Positions 1 to 8,981 of a stretch of 64,000 nucleotides of DNA are shown piece by piece. The DNA comes from Candidatus Thiodiazotropha endoloripes (GTDB lineage: Bacteria; Pseudomonadota; Gammaproteobacteria; Chromatiales; Chromatiaceae): assembly GCF_001708965.1 (NCBI RefSeq), contig NZ_LVJW01000006.1:992001-1056000 (forward strand). Direction: 5' to 3'. Position numbers and translations under genes: made by a program. The stretch's first letter is position 1; each line of letters begins with the position of its first letter. The notes beneath the pieces are model-generated. The model ran no database searches, was not told the origin of the DNA, and saw only the letters and a program-made list of their open reading frames with translations.

Positions 1-1034
1 ATATCGATGATCCCACTCTGCACCAGATCCACATAGGAGGGGCGGTTGATCAGCGCCATCACCCGCGCTGCGCCGAGACGCTTGGCAAGCATCGCCGAAA
101 GTATGTTGGCTTCATCATCATTGGTGACGGCACAGAACACATCGGTGTTCTCGATGTTCTCCTCCAGCAGCAGGTCTTCATCCGCCGCATCCCCATGCAG
201 CACAATGGTCATATCGAGACGCTCTGCAATCTCCCGCGCCCGGGACTGATTGTTTTCGATCAGTTTGATCCGGTATTTATGCTCCAGTGAGGAGGCCAGT
301 CGTCGGCCGATATTACCGCCGCCGGCCAGAATCAGTCTTTTATAGGGCTTTTCCAGTTTCTGCAGTTCACTCATCACCGAGCGGATATTCTCCGCTGCAG
401 CAATGAAGAAAACCTCATCCTCCGCCTTGATCTCCGTATCCCCCTGGGGCTGGATCACCTCACCCTCCCGATAGATAGCCGCCACTCGGGCGTCCACATT
501 GGGCATATGGTGATAGAGGGTGGAGAGCTCATTGCCCACCAAGGGACCTCCGTAGTAAGCCTTGATGCCTACCAGCCGCACCCGCCCATCGGCAAAATCA
601 AGCACCTGCAGAGCACCGGGGTACTCGATCAGCTTGAGGATGTAGTCGGTCACCAACTGCTCAGGACTGATCAACACATCGACTGGAAATGCCGGTTTCT
701 CGAACAGTTTCGGGTAGTCGAGATAGCCCTGGGCACGAACCCGGGCGATCTTGGTGGGGGTATGAAACACCGTATAGGCCACTTGGCAGGCCACCATATT
801 GGTCTCATCACTGTTGGTGACCGCCAATATCATATCCGCATCTTCCGCCCCGGCACGGCGCAGCACATCCGGATGACCGGCATGTCCTCTGACGGTGCCC
901 AGATCGAGACGGTTTTGCAGTTCAGTCAGCAGGTCCAGGTTCTGGTCAACCACCGTGATGTCATTGGCTTCGCTGACCAATGCATTGGCAACCGAGCGTC
1001 CAACCTGACCGGCACCGAGAATAATTATTTTCAT
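1..1034 (-). CDS. trkA: Trk potassium uptake regulatory protein TrkA (3' end outside window)
   Basis: Cytoplasmic NAD-binding RCK subunit that gates the TrkH/TrkG potassium channel. The reading frame begins at the ATG at 1034 with a Rossmann start [16 protein letters not shown] and is open to the window edge (about 344 residues seen; the family is about 458). A first RCK_N domain is followed by a TrkA_C region and a second Rossmann start [14 protein letters not shown] near residue 230, the duplicated architecture typical of TrkA. In related bacteria trkA directly follows ntrX; here ntrX ends at 11023 and about 10 kb of other genes lie between. Identification is firm; the missing C-terminus is only the window cut. 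Confidence 0.96.
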   Translation of the reverse strand, partial: MKIIILGAGQVGRSVANALVSEANDITVVDQNLDLLTELQNRLDLGTVRGHAGHPDVLRRAGAEDADMILAVTNSDETNMVACQVAYTVFHTPTKIARVRAQGYLDYPKLFEKPAFPVDVLISPEQLVTDYILKLIEYPGALQVLDFADGRVRLVGIKAYYGGPLVGNELSTLYHHMPNVDARVAAIYREGEVIQPQGDTEIKAEDEVFFIAAAENIRSVMSELQKLEKPYKRLILAGGGNIGRRLASSLEHKYRIKLIENNQSRAREIAERLDMTIVLHGDAADEDLLLEENIENTDVFCAVTNDDEANILSAMLAKRLGAARVMALINRPSYVDLVQSGIID

Positions 1035-1112
1035 CGTTTCATCGGGTGTTGTTGAAAAAGGCCCGCAATTTATCGATCACATTCTCTCCGGCTACCTTAG
1101 TCGACTGGAGCA

Positions 1113-1136
1113 ATCGGCTGCAAACCCGCAACCGAT
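1113..1136. promoter_or_regulatory. Imperfect inverted repeat in the trkA / PhoX-like divergent region
   Basis: ATCGGCTGC (1113-1121) and GCAACCGAT (1128-1136) pair over 9 positions with one mismatch around a 6-base loop. It lies between divergent genes, so it could be an operator for either side. No regulator is suggested by the sequence. Confidence 0.25.
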
Positions 1137-1191
1137 CCTTTCTGCCGGATACATACGCATGAAATATAGCATTCATAAAAGGGACACTAAT

Positions 1192-1299
1192 ATGACACTG
1201 TTTCGCAATGCCTGCTACCTAGAATGGCGCGGCTTACAAGTATTACGCCTTAATGGGGAGCATATTCTATGTTGCAAAAGAAATCATTTCGTCTGTTAG
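1192..1299 (+). other. Possible 35-codon upstream ORF overlapping the PhoX-like start
   Basis: An ATG at 1192 has a purine-rich AAAGGGA 8 to 9 bases upstream and opens a 35-codon frame ending at a TAG at 1297-1299. It overlaps the start of the lipoprotein gene at 1269 by 31 bases in another frame. The peptide resembles nothing I know. It could be a leader peptide or chance. Confidence 0.2.
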
Positions 1300-3107
1300 C
1301 TTTGCCGGCATCCATCACGGCAGCTATTTTATGTTCATCTCTGCTACTTACCGGCTGTGACGGTGATGATGGCGACGACGGTGTCGATGGTCAAAACGGT
1401 GTTGACGGTACCAACGGTACCGATGGCGCTGACGGTATTACCAACTATGTTCCCCTGGGTCTGAAGCGCCTGGCGACCGCTCCACTGGATGCGGAGTTCA
1501 CCGGCCTCTACCTGAACAGTGACAACACCCTGTTCCTGAACGTTCAGCATCCCAGCAGCAGCAACACCACCACCGACGCGGCTGGTAAAGTCTTCGACAA
1601 AGGCACCGTGGGTGTCATCGTCGGCCAGGATTTCTCTGCTCTGCCTGAGAACTTCGGCGCACTCGACCTGCCGGTCACCACTGCCCAGAAAGAGGTGGTC
1701 ATGACCGCTGTCGGCTCTTACCAGGTACTCGCACAACAGGGCGACAGTCTGGATGATGGCCTGGCAATGGGCGACATCATGACCGCTGATGGCGCCACCC
1801 AGATCAAGAGTTCCAACGACCCTGACTTCAACGGCGTTGTCTCCGACGGTAATGGCGGCTTCTACGTCTACACCAACTGGGAAGATCGTCCCGGCAGCAT
1901 GAGCCGCATTCAGGTGAGCGGCCTGACCGATAGCGGTTACGGCAGCATCACCCAGGAAGGCATGATCGATTTCTCCGGCGTCGGCGGTACCTGGGTCAAC
2001 TGTTTCGGTACTGTGAGCCCCTGGAATACCCCAATGTCTGCCGAAGAGCTCTACTTCGATGACACCTCAGACTGGTTCAATCCTGATTACGAGTACTTCA
2101 GCAATCCACAATCTCTGGCCACCTATCTGGGATATCCCACAGATGGCAGCGGTGACTGGCCGAACCCATACCGCTACGGCTACATCGTCGAGATCGGTAA
2201 TGCTGCCGATGCAGCGGTTGCCAACGTCACCGTCAACAAACTGGAGACCATGGGTCGTTTCTCACATGAGAACTCGGTTGTCATGCCTGACGACAAAACT
2301 GTCTTCCTCAGCGACGACGGTACCGGCGTTGTATTCTTCAAGTTTGTCGCCGATGTGGCGGGTGACATGAGCGCAGGCACCCTGTATGCCGCACAGATCA
2401 CTCAGGCTGCCGGCGTGGACGATCCTGCCGAAGCAGCACTCGGCATCGAGTGGATCGAGCTGGCCAGCATGGGCGAAGCGGAGATCGAAGCGGCTATCGC
2501 CTCCTTCGACGGCACTTTCGCTGATGGCAACTACATCACCGATGAGCAGGTCTGTGACTGGGCCGAGTCCAAATCGGGTGCCGACCTGAGCTGTGATGAG
2601 GACGTCACTGTCGACGCCAACCCCTTCAGCGATGACCGTGTCGCCTACCTGGAGAGCCGTAAAGCGGCAGTTGCCCTGGGTGCTACCGGTGAGTTCCGCA
2701 AGATGGAAGGTGTCAACATCAACTACAACCTGGCCTCAACCTGGTGGAACGGCGGCGCAGCTGACGGCGACCAGGCCTACATGTATATGGCCATGTCCAG
2801 CTTTGACGCGACCATGAGCGATGACGAAGGCGCCATTCAGCTGAACGGCGACAACGGCAAGTGTGGTGTCGTCTACCGTATGAAGCTGATGCGCAACGCA
2901 GCTGGTGAGGTTGACGTGATGACCATGGTACCGGCGATTGTTGGTGGCCCTTACTACGCTGACCGCTCGGTCAACGAGTGTAACGTCAACAACATCTCCA
3001 ACCCTGACAACCTGCTGATCATGGACGATGGTCGAGTACTGATCGGTGAGGATACCGGCAACCACGAGAACAACGTGGTCTGGGTATTCGATGATCCTGC
3101 CATCTAA
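1269..3107 (+). CDS. PhoX/DUF839-like lipoprotein with collagen-like N-terminal tether
   Basis: 612 residues. A lipoprotein signal ends in LLLTGC (lipid Cys at residue 30) and is followed at once by about eight Gly-X-Y triplets rich in Asp, a collagen-like spacer. The rest matches the DUF839/PhoX β-propeller pattern: NCFGTVSPWNTPMSAEE (compare NCxGxxTPWxTxxxxEE), GRFSHENSVVMPDD with a following DDGTGVVFFKF, and near the C-terminus NPDNLLIMDDGRVLIGEDTG. There is no twin-arginine signal, unlike true PhoX phosphatases, so phosphatase activity is not assured. Asp at position +2 would favour inner-membrane retention under the E. coli Lol rule. GGGAG lies 9 bases before the ATG. Codons strongly favour C-ending forms, which hints at high expression. 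A strong terminator follows. Confidence 0.85.
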   Translation: MLQKKSFRLLALPASITAAILCSSLLLTGCDGDDGDDGVDGQNGVDGTNGTDGADGITNYVPLGLKRLATAPLDAEFTGLYLNSDNTLFLNVQHPSSSNTTTDAAGKVFDKGTVGVIVGQDFSALPENFGALDLPVTTAQKEVVMTAVGSYQVLAQQGDSLDDGLAMGDIMTADGATQIKSSNDPDFNGVVSDGNGGFYVYTNWEDRPGSMSRIQVSGLTDSGYGSITQEGMIDFSGVGGTWVNCFGTVSPWNTPMSAEELYFDDTSDWFNPDYEYFSNPQSLATYLGYPTDGSGDWPNPYRYGYIVEIGNAADAAVANVTVNKLETMGRFSHENSVVMPDDKTVFLSDDGTGVVFFKFVADVAGDMSAGTLYAAQITQAAGVDDPAEAALGIEWIELASMGEAEIEAAIASFDGTFADGNYITDEQVCDWAESKSGADLSCDEDVTVDANPFSDDRVAYLESRKAAVALGATGEFRKMEGVNINYNLASTWWNGGAADGDQAYMYMAMSSFDATMSDDEGAIQLNGDNGKCGVVYRMKLMRNAAGEVDVMTMVPAIVGGPYYADRSVNECNVNNISNPDNLLIMDDGRVLIGEDTGNHENNVVWVFDDPAI

Positions 3108-3139
3108 TCATCTGACTTAGATTGCACAATCTAGGATCT

Positions 3140-3168
3140 GGGGGATGGCATCAGCCATCCCCCTTTTT
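3140..3168 (+). terminator. Rho-independent terminator after the PhoX-like gene
   Basis: A perfect 10-bp stem GGGGGATGGC/GCCATCCCCC with an ATCA loop is followed by five T. It sits between the PhoX-like gene and the dihaem lipoprotein gene, so it should reduce read-through and set a lower level for the second gene unless that gene has its own promoter. Confidence 0.9.
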
Positions 3169-3186
3169 GCGTTTAGGAGGTCATAA

Positions 3187-4827
3187 ATGAAAGCTGTTTT
3201 TTCAATTATTCCTTTAGTGACGTTGGCATCCCTCATCGGTTGCGGTGGCTCTGACAACCAGAGTGAAAACCAAAGCCAGTCACTGGTCTTTCCATCTGAG
3301 TATGAGAAATCCCCATCGGGAATCCTACACCCGGAGGAGACCGGGCTGGTCTATAACCAGGAGGCGATCGTCCCTCCCCAGTGCTATACCAAACACGAAG
3401 CCACCCATAATCCCTGTATGACCTGCCATCAGTCCTACACATTCGGCAGCCGACCCAACTACATGGATGACGCCGCGCTGCAGGCGGAATACTCGTTCTC
3501 TGAGATCGGTGTGACCAACCACTGGCAGAACCTGTTCGAAGACCGCTCGGAAGCGGTTGCTCAGATCAGTGACCAGGAGGTCATCGACTATATCTATACC
3601 GACAACTACACCACCCTGATCGAACAGCTGCAGAGCGAATCCTGGAATGGACCTGTACCGGCCATTGAAAACCTCCACCTGGGGGCTGGCGCGTTCGATC
3701 AGCAGGGATTCGCCCTGGACGGCAGCCACTGGGTGGCCTTCAACTACAAACCCCTGCCAAGCACATTCTGGCCCACCAACGGCTCCACCGATGACGTGAT
3801 GATCCGGCTCCCCGCGGAGTTCCGCGAGCAGAGCTGTAACGGCAGCGGTTACTCCCGGGATACCTACATCGCTAATCTCGCCATCGTTGAAGCGGCGATA
3901 CAGGATCTGCAGCAGATCTCCCTGCCGCCGGTGGATGAAAACAGCTTCTGTAAGGACCTCAACGGTGACGGACAGCTTGGTGTCGTTGAAGAGATAGAGC
4001 GCCCCGATTTCTATGTGGGCAACGCCTCGGGAATCAGCGTGACACCCATGCTCTACCCGGAGAATACCGAGTTTCTGCATACCGTGCGTTATGTGGGTCT
4101 GACTGAAGATATGTCGATCAACATTCCGGCACGCATGAAAGAGGTACGCTATATGCGCAAGCATACCTTCTACTCGGCACCGGCCCTGCTCTCTCAGTAC
4201 GGCAATGAGAAACAGGAGAAACTCGATGGTAATCTGCCCAACTTCGTCTCCCGGGGCGACGACGGCCTGGACAACGGTTTCGGCTGGCAGGTGTTAGGCT
4301 TCATCGAGGCAGCCGATGGCCATCTGCGTAAACAGAGCGAGGAGGAGACTCTGTTCTGCATGGGTTGTCACACCAGCATCGGCACTACCATCGACCAGAC
4401 CTTCGCCTTCCCCCGCAAGGTTACCGGAGCGGCAGGCTGGGGATATATCGATCTGCAGGGAATGCAGGATGCGCCGAATGTGGGCGGCACGGAAGGGGAG
4501 ATCCTCAACTACCTGAAGATCGCCGGAGGCGGTAATGAGTTCCGGGAGAACCCGGAGATCATCGAAAAGTGGTTCAATGAGGATGGCAGTGTCAACGAAG
4601 AGAAGGTCTCGACGGCCGACGTCTATGAACTGATCACCCCCAGTGCAGAGCGCGCCCTGACCCTCAACAAGGCCTACATGGCGATCGTGAAGGATCAGGA
4701 CTTCATTCACGGCCGTGACGCCAATGTCACACCAGCATTGAATGTCTATCGGGAGGTGGATCCAGAAACCGCCCCGGTGCTGCCGGAAGATCGTCAATAC
4801 AGCTGGGATATGCGCCTGGCCTGGTAA
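3187..4827 (+). CDS. Dihaem c-type cytochrome lipoprotein with EF-hand-like loop
   Basis: 546 residues. The lipoprotein signal ends in ASLIGC (Cys 19). Two haem-binding motifs are visible, CMTCH at 77-81 and CMGCH at 391-395, far apart in the chain. Between them residues 257-268 (DLNGDGQLGVVE) fit an EF-hand/dockerin-type calcium loop with Asp, Asn, Asp and Glu at positions 1, 3, 5 and 12. AGGAGG precedes the ATG. It is predicted to be membrane-anchored on the periplasmic or outer face and to transfer electrons. I do not recognise the family. It is not a cytochrome c4 or a cytochrome c peroxidase by overall pattern. Its position behind the PhoX-like lipoprotein suggests a shared process, which is inference. 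Confidence 0.8.
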   Translation: MKAVFSIIPLVTLASLIGCGGSDNQSENQSQSLVFPSEYEKSPSGILHPEETGLVYNQEAIVPPQCYTKHEATHNPCMTCHQSYTFGSRPNYMDDAALQAEYSFSEIGVTNHWQNLFEDRSEAVAQISDQEVIDYIYTDNYTTLIEQLQSESWNGPVPAIENLHLGAGAFDQQGFALDGSHWVAFNYKPLPSTFWPTNGSTDDVMIRLPAEFREQSCNGSGYSRDTYIANLAIVEAAIQDLQQISLPPVDENSFCKDLNGDGQLGVVEEIERPDFYVGNASGISVTPMLYPENTEFLHTVRYVGLTEDMSINIPARMKEVRYMRKHTFYSAPALLSQYGNEKQEKLDGNLPNFVSRGDDGLDNGFGWQVLGFIEAADGHLRKQSEEETLFCMGCHTSIGTTIDQTFAFPRKVTGAAGWGYIDLQGMQDAPNVGGTEGEILNYLKIAGGGNEFRENPEIIEKWFNEDGSVNEEKVSTADVYELITPSAERALTLNKAYMAIVKDQDFIHGRDANVTPALNVYREVDPETAPVLPEDRQYSWDMRLAW

Positions 4828-4847
4828 GCGCCACCAACTCATCAAAC

Positions 4848-4872
4848 CAGGGTGCGGCATAACCGCACCCTG
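4848..4872 (+). terminator. Hairpin downstream of the dihaem lipoprotein
   Basis: CAGGGTGCGG and CCGCACCCTG form a perfect 10-bp stem around a CATAA loop, 20 bases after the stop codon. There is no T run after it, so it may be a 3' stabilising hairpin or a weak terminator. Confidence 0.55.
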
Positions 4873-5246
4873 AACCACCATCTCCCCTGGGAAGTGACCA
4901 AGATCGGCTATCGCCGGGATAAATATCTACGCACATTCCAGCAGAGGTTCATCCATATATTCCAGCAATTCGCAGCGAAGATGGAAACCGGACGATCATG
5001 ACGCTGGCTGGCACCAGCCACAAAGACTCTGCAACCCATGTCTGGCAGTAATCGTTTTCTGAACCCTAGCTTGTCTTTGGTTATTTTTTTCAAATAGCAG
5101 ACACTCTGGATCTGATTCATTTCATACCTGAGCTGAATGCAGCTGCTAGAATCTACTAGATAAAACAGGGATATTTGCTTGGTATTTATGCCGCACAATT
5201 TTTTGCTCAAACCCTTGCTGGATGCGGCTTTTACCATAAAAAACTC

Positions 5247-5288
5247 TTATCGGCTGTGATTAAAGAAGTTGTCTATATAAGCCGATAA
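5247..5288. promoter_or_regulatory. 9-bp inverted repeat upstream of the kinase gene
   Basis: TTATCGGCT (5247-5255) is repeated in reverse complement as AGCCGATAA (5280-5288), with 24 bases between. The centre-to-centre spacing of about 33 bases is compatible with a dimer-of-dimers operator or a leader hairpin. It lies about 125 bases before the kinase start. Confidence 0.25.
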
Positions 5289-5412
5289 TCTGTTTACAGC
5301 TCAGGAGGTTTAGCCACTTTTTATCATAGGAACAACTGATACTGGCTTCTATCGAGCCATCAGAATCTAGCCACATCGGATATTGTGGCGGCGCACAGGA
5401 GTCATCATCTCT

Positions 5413-7545
5413 ATGCCCCATGATATCTCTCAGCATAGCAATGACATTCGGGTCCTATTGGTGGATGATGACCCGGACAGTGCCGAGGAGATGAAGGACC
5501 TGCTTCAACGAATGGATGCCCAACAGAAGATCGAGCACAATAGAGTCGAGCTACTCGCTGATGCCCTGCATGAAATCAGTCAGACCCATTACGATCTGAT
5601 CCTGCTCGACACTGGCCTGGCCGATATGCCCACACCCTCAGCCATTCGCTCCCTGCGTGATGCCTTCTCCTACGCGCCGATCATTGCCACCATGAAATAT
5701 GAAGATCCCGAGCTGGCTGCCATGTGGGTTGGCGAGGGTGCTGACGAGTGTCTGTTTGTAGGGGAGATGGATGAAGCTTCGCTAAAGCGGATGGTGGAAT
5801 ACGCGATCAAGCGATACCACACCTACAGCAATCTGCATCAACAGAGCCGCACCCATCATGTACTCAATACCCTGCTGAGCCTTTCACTCAAGGAGATGCC
5901 TTTTGACCAGCTGCTGAAGGCGTGCCTTGATGTGATTCTCTCCGCGCCACTCACCGATATGCTGCATCAAGGAGCCATCCTGGTCAGCAACAGCGACAAC
6001 AAGCAACTCTGGATGATGGCCCACACCAATCTCGACCCGGAACTCGTCGAGCTCTGTCGACGTGTCGAATTTGGTCAATGCCTTTGCGGCCGTGCCGCCG
6101 AGACAGGCGAGATTCAGTTCACCGACTGTATCGACGAGCGTCATGAAAACAGGACCGAGGGCATGTCCCCCCATGGTCACTATGTTGTGCCTATCCTCTC
6201 CCGGGGCGATGTATTGGGTGTACTGACGCTCTATCTGAGAGAGGGACATCTACAGAAAGAGGATGAAATCGTTTTCCTGCAAGGCGTTGCCGATACACTG
6301 GCCGGTATCATCGAACGCGCCCGAACCAATGATCAGCTGGCATTGGCCCACCAACAGAACAGCCGCTTGCTCTCGTCCCTGACCTCCATCCTTATCGGTG
6401 TTGATGAGCAGCAGTGTATCAGTCACTGGAACGACAAGGCAGCAGCGGTCTTTGAGCTGACCGCAGAGCAGGTGCAAGGTAAACCGATCGCTGAGTGTCC
6501 GATCGACTGGAACTGGGAACAGATCTCAAACGAGATCGAGACCAACCTGAGCAACTCAATGAAATCGGAGCGTTTTGATTCGCGCTTCAAACAGCAGAAC
6601 GGCTCCAACCGCTTGCTATCCATCTGTGTCACACCCTACAACGACAGCATTGGTCACAGCGACGGCTATCTCTTGATTGCAGATGATGTCACCGAGCAGA
6701 AGCAGTTGGAATCGGAGATACAGCAGGCGCAAAAACTGCAGTCCATCGGCCAGCTGGCGGCAGGTATAGCGCACGAAATCAATACCCCCATTCAGTATGT
6801 CGGTGACAATGTCCGTTTTCTGCGCGATGCGTTTGAGGAGATCTCCGAGATCATCGACAGTCAACACGATCTGGTCGAACGGGCTCGCACCAACAACATC
6901 GCCGTTGAGCAGATCGATCAGTTGGACGAGCAGATCGATGAAGTGGATCTGGAGTACCTGCAGGAGGAGATTCCCAAATCGATCCAACAGACACTCGATG
7001 GTGTCGATCGGGTTGCCACCATCGTCCGGGCCATGAAGGAGTTTTCCCACCCCGGTTCGGACGAGAAGACTCTCACCGACATCAACAAAGCGATCGAAAG
7101 TACGCTTACCGTCGCGCGAAATGTCTGGAAATACCATGCGGAAGTATCCCTCGACCTGCAACCGGCACTGCCACAGGTCCCATGCATTCCCGGTCCTGTG
7201 AATGAGGTACTGCTGAACATCATTGTCAATGCCGCCCACGCGATTGCGGAGAAGGTTGGGGAGAGCGGTGAACTGGGCAATATCGCTATCGCCACCGAAT
7301 CGACCAATGACTGGTGTGTCATACGCATCAGCGACAGCGGTTCAGGCATCCCCGAAGATGCACGCCATCATGTTTTTGACCCATTCTTCACCACCAAAGA
7401 GGTCGGCAAGGGAACGGGCCAGGGTCTGTCACTGAGTCACAAGATTATCGTCGATCAACACGATGGGGAATTGAGTTTCGAAACGGAACTCGGTGTAGGC
7501 ACCACCTTCATCATCAAGCTTCCGATCACAGGAGAGATCAATTGA
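5413..7545 (+). CDS. Receiver–GAF–PAS sensor histidine kinase
   Basis: 710 residues from the ATG at 5413, chosen over an in-frame ATG 30 bases upstream because CAGGAG lies 11 bases before it. Order: N-terminal receiver-like domain (DDD near 18-20, acceptor Asp 66) lacking the usual conserved Lys-Pro; GAF domain (about 145-305, with CLCGRAAETG); PAS domain (about 310-430); dimerisation helix with [17 protein letters not shown] (His 454); HATPase with N box, DSGSGIPED and GTGQGLSLS. There is no membrane segment, so it is cytoplasmic. It overlaps the next gene by 4 bases and probably signals to that receiver–HDOD protein. Its kinase core is very like that of the gene at 39847-41637. Confidence 0.9.
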   Translation: MPHDISQHSNDIRVLLVDDDPDSAEEMKDLLQRMDAQQKIEHNRVELLADALHEISQTHYDLILLDTGLADMPTPSAIRSLRDAFSYAPIIATMKYEDPELAAMWVGEGADECLFVGEMDEASLKRMVEYAIKRYHTYSNLHQQSRTHHVLNTLLSLSLKEMPFDQLLKACLDVILSAPLTDMLHQGAILVSNSDNKQLWMMAHTNLDPELVELCRRVEFGQCLCGRAAETGEIQFTDCIDERHENRTEGMSPHGHYVVPILSRGDVLGVLTLYLREGHLQKEDEIVFLQGVADTLAGIIERARTNDQLALAHQQNSRLLSSLTSILIGVDEQQCISHWNDKAAAVFELTAEQVQGKPIAECPIDWNWEQISNEIETNLSNSMKSERFDSRFKQQNGSNRLLSICVTPYNDSIGHSDGYLLIADDVTEQKQLESEIQQAQKLQSIGQLAAGIAHEINTPIQYVGDNVRFLRDAFEEISEIIDSQHDLVERARTNNIAVEQIDQLDEQIDEVDLEYLQEEIPKSIQQTLDGVDRVATIVRAMKEFSHPGSDEKTLTDINKAIESTLTVARNVWKYHAEVSLDLQPALPQVPCIPGPVNEVLLNIIVNAAHAIAEKVGESGELGNIAIATESTNDWCVIRISDSGSGIPEDARHHVFDPFFTTKEVGKGTGQGLSLSHKIIVDQHDGELSFETELGVGTTFIIKLPITGEIN

Positions 7546-8756
7546 ACCAATCAGAGGAAAAGAAACGAATTCTGTTCGTAGACGATGAAGGTAACATTCT
7601 CTCCGGTCTAAGACGCAGTCTGCGGGCCTATCGAAAACAGTGGGATATGTTGTTTGTCGACAGTGGTCAGGAGGCGTTGAGCAAAGCCGAAGAGACCCAT
7701 ATCGATGCGGTGATTACCGACATGCGGATGCCGGGCATGGATGGGGCACAGTTGTTGGATCGCATTGCGCAGCGTCACCCCCATGTTGTGCGCATCGTGC
7801 TCTCCGGTCAATCTGATCAGGAAACGGTCATGAAAACGGTGGGGCCAGCTCATCAATATCTGAACAAACCCTGCGAGGTGGATGTACTCAAGGCCACCCT
7901 GGTACGCGCCTTCTCATTACGCGACCTGCTGGGTAAGAGTGAATTGAATTCACTGATCTCAGGAATGCGTGCACTACCCAGTCTGCCGACCATCTACAAC
8001 GAACTGGTGAGCCTGATCCAGGATCCCAACACAGCTGTCGCTGACATCGGCAGGCTGATCGCCAAAGATCCGGCAATGACGGTAAAAACCCTGCAACTGG
8101 TCAACTCAGCCTTTTTCGGACTTGGCCGGCACATCTCCAATCCGGTCGATGCAGCCTCTCTGCTCGGGATGGAGATTCTCAAGCCCCTGGTACTCTCCAT
8201 CGGCATCTTCCAGCAGTTTGATCAGGATAATTTGTCGACCAAAGAGTTCTCCCTCGATTCACTCTGGGCTCACAGCATGAAAGTCGGCTCACTCGCCAAA
8301 CAGATCGCCAACCGGCAGGGTATGGAGAAAACCCTCATTGAGGATTGTCTGCTGTCTGGAATGTTGCACGATATCGGTAAACTGATACTGGCGCTCAACC
8401 TGCCTGAGGAGTACAGCCGAATGGAACTACTCCTGACAGATCAACAGCAATCCCGCAGCAGTGCTGAAGCTGAAATCTTCGGCGCAACCCACGGCACAGT
8501 TGGCGCCTATCTGCTGGGGCTGTGGGGATTGCCTGAATCGGTGGTCGAAGCCGTGGCACTGCACAACCAGCCTTCACTGCAAGCTGAGGCGACATTCAGC
8601 CCTCTGACCATTGTGCATGTTGCCAATGGAGTGATTCACCAGCATGGCGCAGAGACGCCGGAAACCTCACCGATGGACAGGGATTACCTGCAGACACTCG
8701 GCATGCTGGATCAGCTTGATCAATGGCAATCGCTTACCGATGGCATTGAATCATAG
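7542..8756 (+). CDS. Response regulator with HDOD output domain
   Basis: 404 residues. The receiver domain (residues 9-130) has DDE at 14-16, acceptor Asp 60 in VITDMRMPGMDG, and LNKP with the conserved Lys. The HDOD domain (about 140-335) includes the stretch LLSGMLHDIGKLIL, an HD-like motif related to HD-GYP proteins. HDOD proteins generally have no nuclease or phosphodiesterase activity and act in signalling. The start is a TTG inside the overlap TTGA with the kinase stop; GGAGAG lies about 6 bases upstream, so the two genes are translationally coupled. It is very likely the phosphorylation target of that kinase. Confidence 0.9.
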   Translation: MNQSEEKKRILFVDDEGNILSGLRRSLRAYRKQWDMLFVDSGQEALSKAEETHIDAVITDMRMPGMDGAQLLDRIAQRHPHVVRIVLSGQSDQETVMKTVGPAHQYLNKPCEVDVLKATLVRAFSLRDLLGKSELNSLISGMRALPSLPTIYNELVSLIQDPNTAVADIGRLIAKDPAMTVKTLQLVNSAFFGLGRHISNPVDAASLLGMEILKPLVLSIGIFQQFDQDNLSTKEFSLDSLWAHSMKVGSLAKQIANRQGMEKTLIEDCLLSGMLHDIGKLILALNLPEEYSRMELLLTDQQQSRSSAEAEIFGATHGTVGAYLLGLWGLPESVVEAVALHNQPSLQAEATFSPLTIVHVANGVIHQHGAETPETSPMDRDYLQTLGMLDQLDQWQSLTDGIES

Positions 8757-8873
8757 CCTGCCGTTACTTCGATCCAGCAGAAGTATAACCGGGCAGCCGA
8801 GTCGAGCCTGACATCCTTTCCTGCTCCAACAATGAGACAAGATGGGGTCTTTTCACGCCCATTCACCTGCTCA

Positions 8874-8902
8874 ATCAATTAATTACAGTTTAATTAATTG
8901 AT
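8874..8902. promoter_or_regulatory. Perfect AT-rich 12-bp palindrome upstream of the YbjQ operon
   Basis: ATCAATTAATTA (8874-8885) and TAATTAATTGAT (8891-8902) are exact inverted repeats around CAGTT. The element lies 79 bases before the first YbjQ start in an otherwise GC-rich region. It could be a repressor operator; without a T run after it, it is a poor terminator for the HDOD gene upstream. Confidence 0.45.
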
Positions 8903-8981
8903 GGCAATTGATCCCATCAGCAGGCAATCTATATGCAGTTTTCAAACCCCCACATCCATAACAGGTCGATAAGGAATAGTG

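Larger units (their letters stand above)
4828..5412. other. Intergenic region, two inverted repeats, no convincing gene
   Basis: This AT-richer 585-base gap has a 10-bp hairpin close to the cytochrome stop and a 9-bp inverted repeat near the kinase gene (both listed separately). A 109-codon frame on the minus strand (4908-5237) has no recognisable protein features, and I do not call it. Confidence 0.6.

Noticed and set aside
1192-1206. σ54-like promoter TGACAC … CGCA before the PhoX-like gene
   Set aside because: The spacing is one base short and the -12 element lacks TTGC, so it does not meet the consensus.
4908-5237. 109-codon minus-strand frame in the gap before the kinase
   Set aside because: No ribosome-binding site or domain; low-quality composition.
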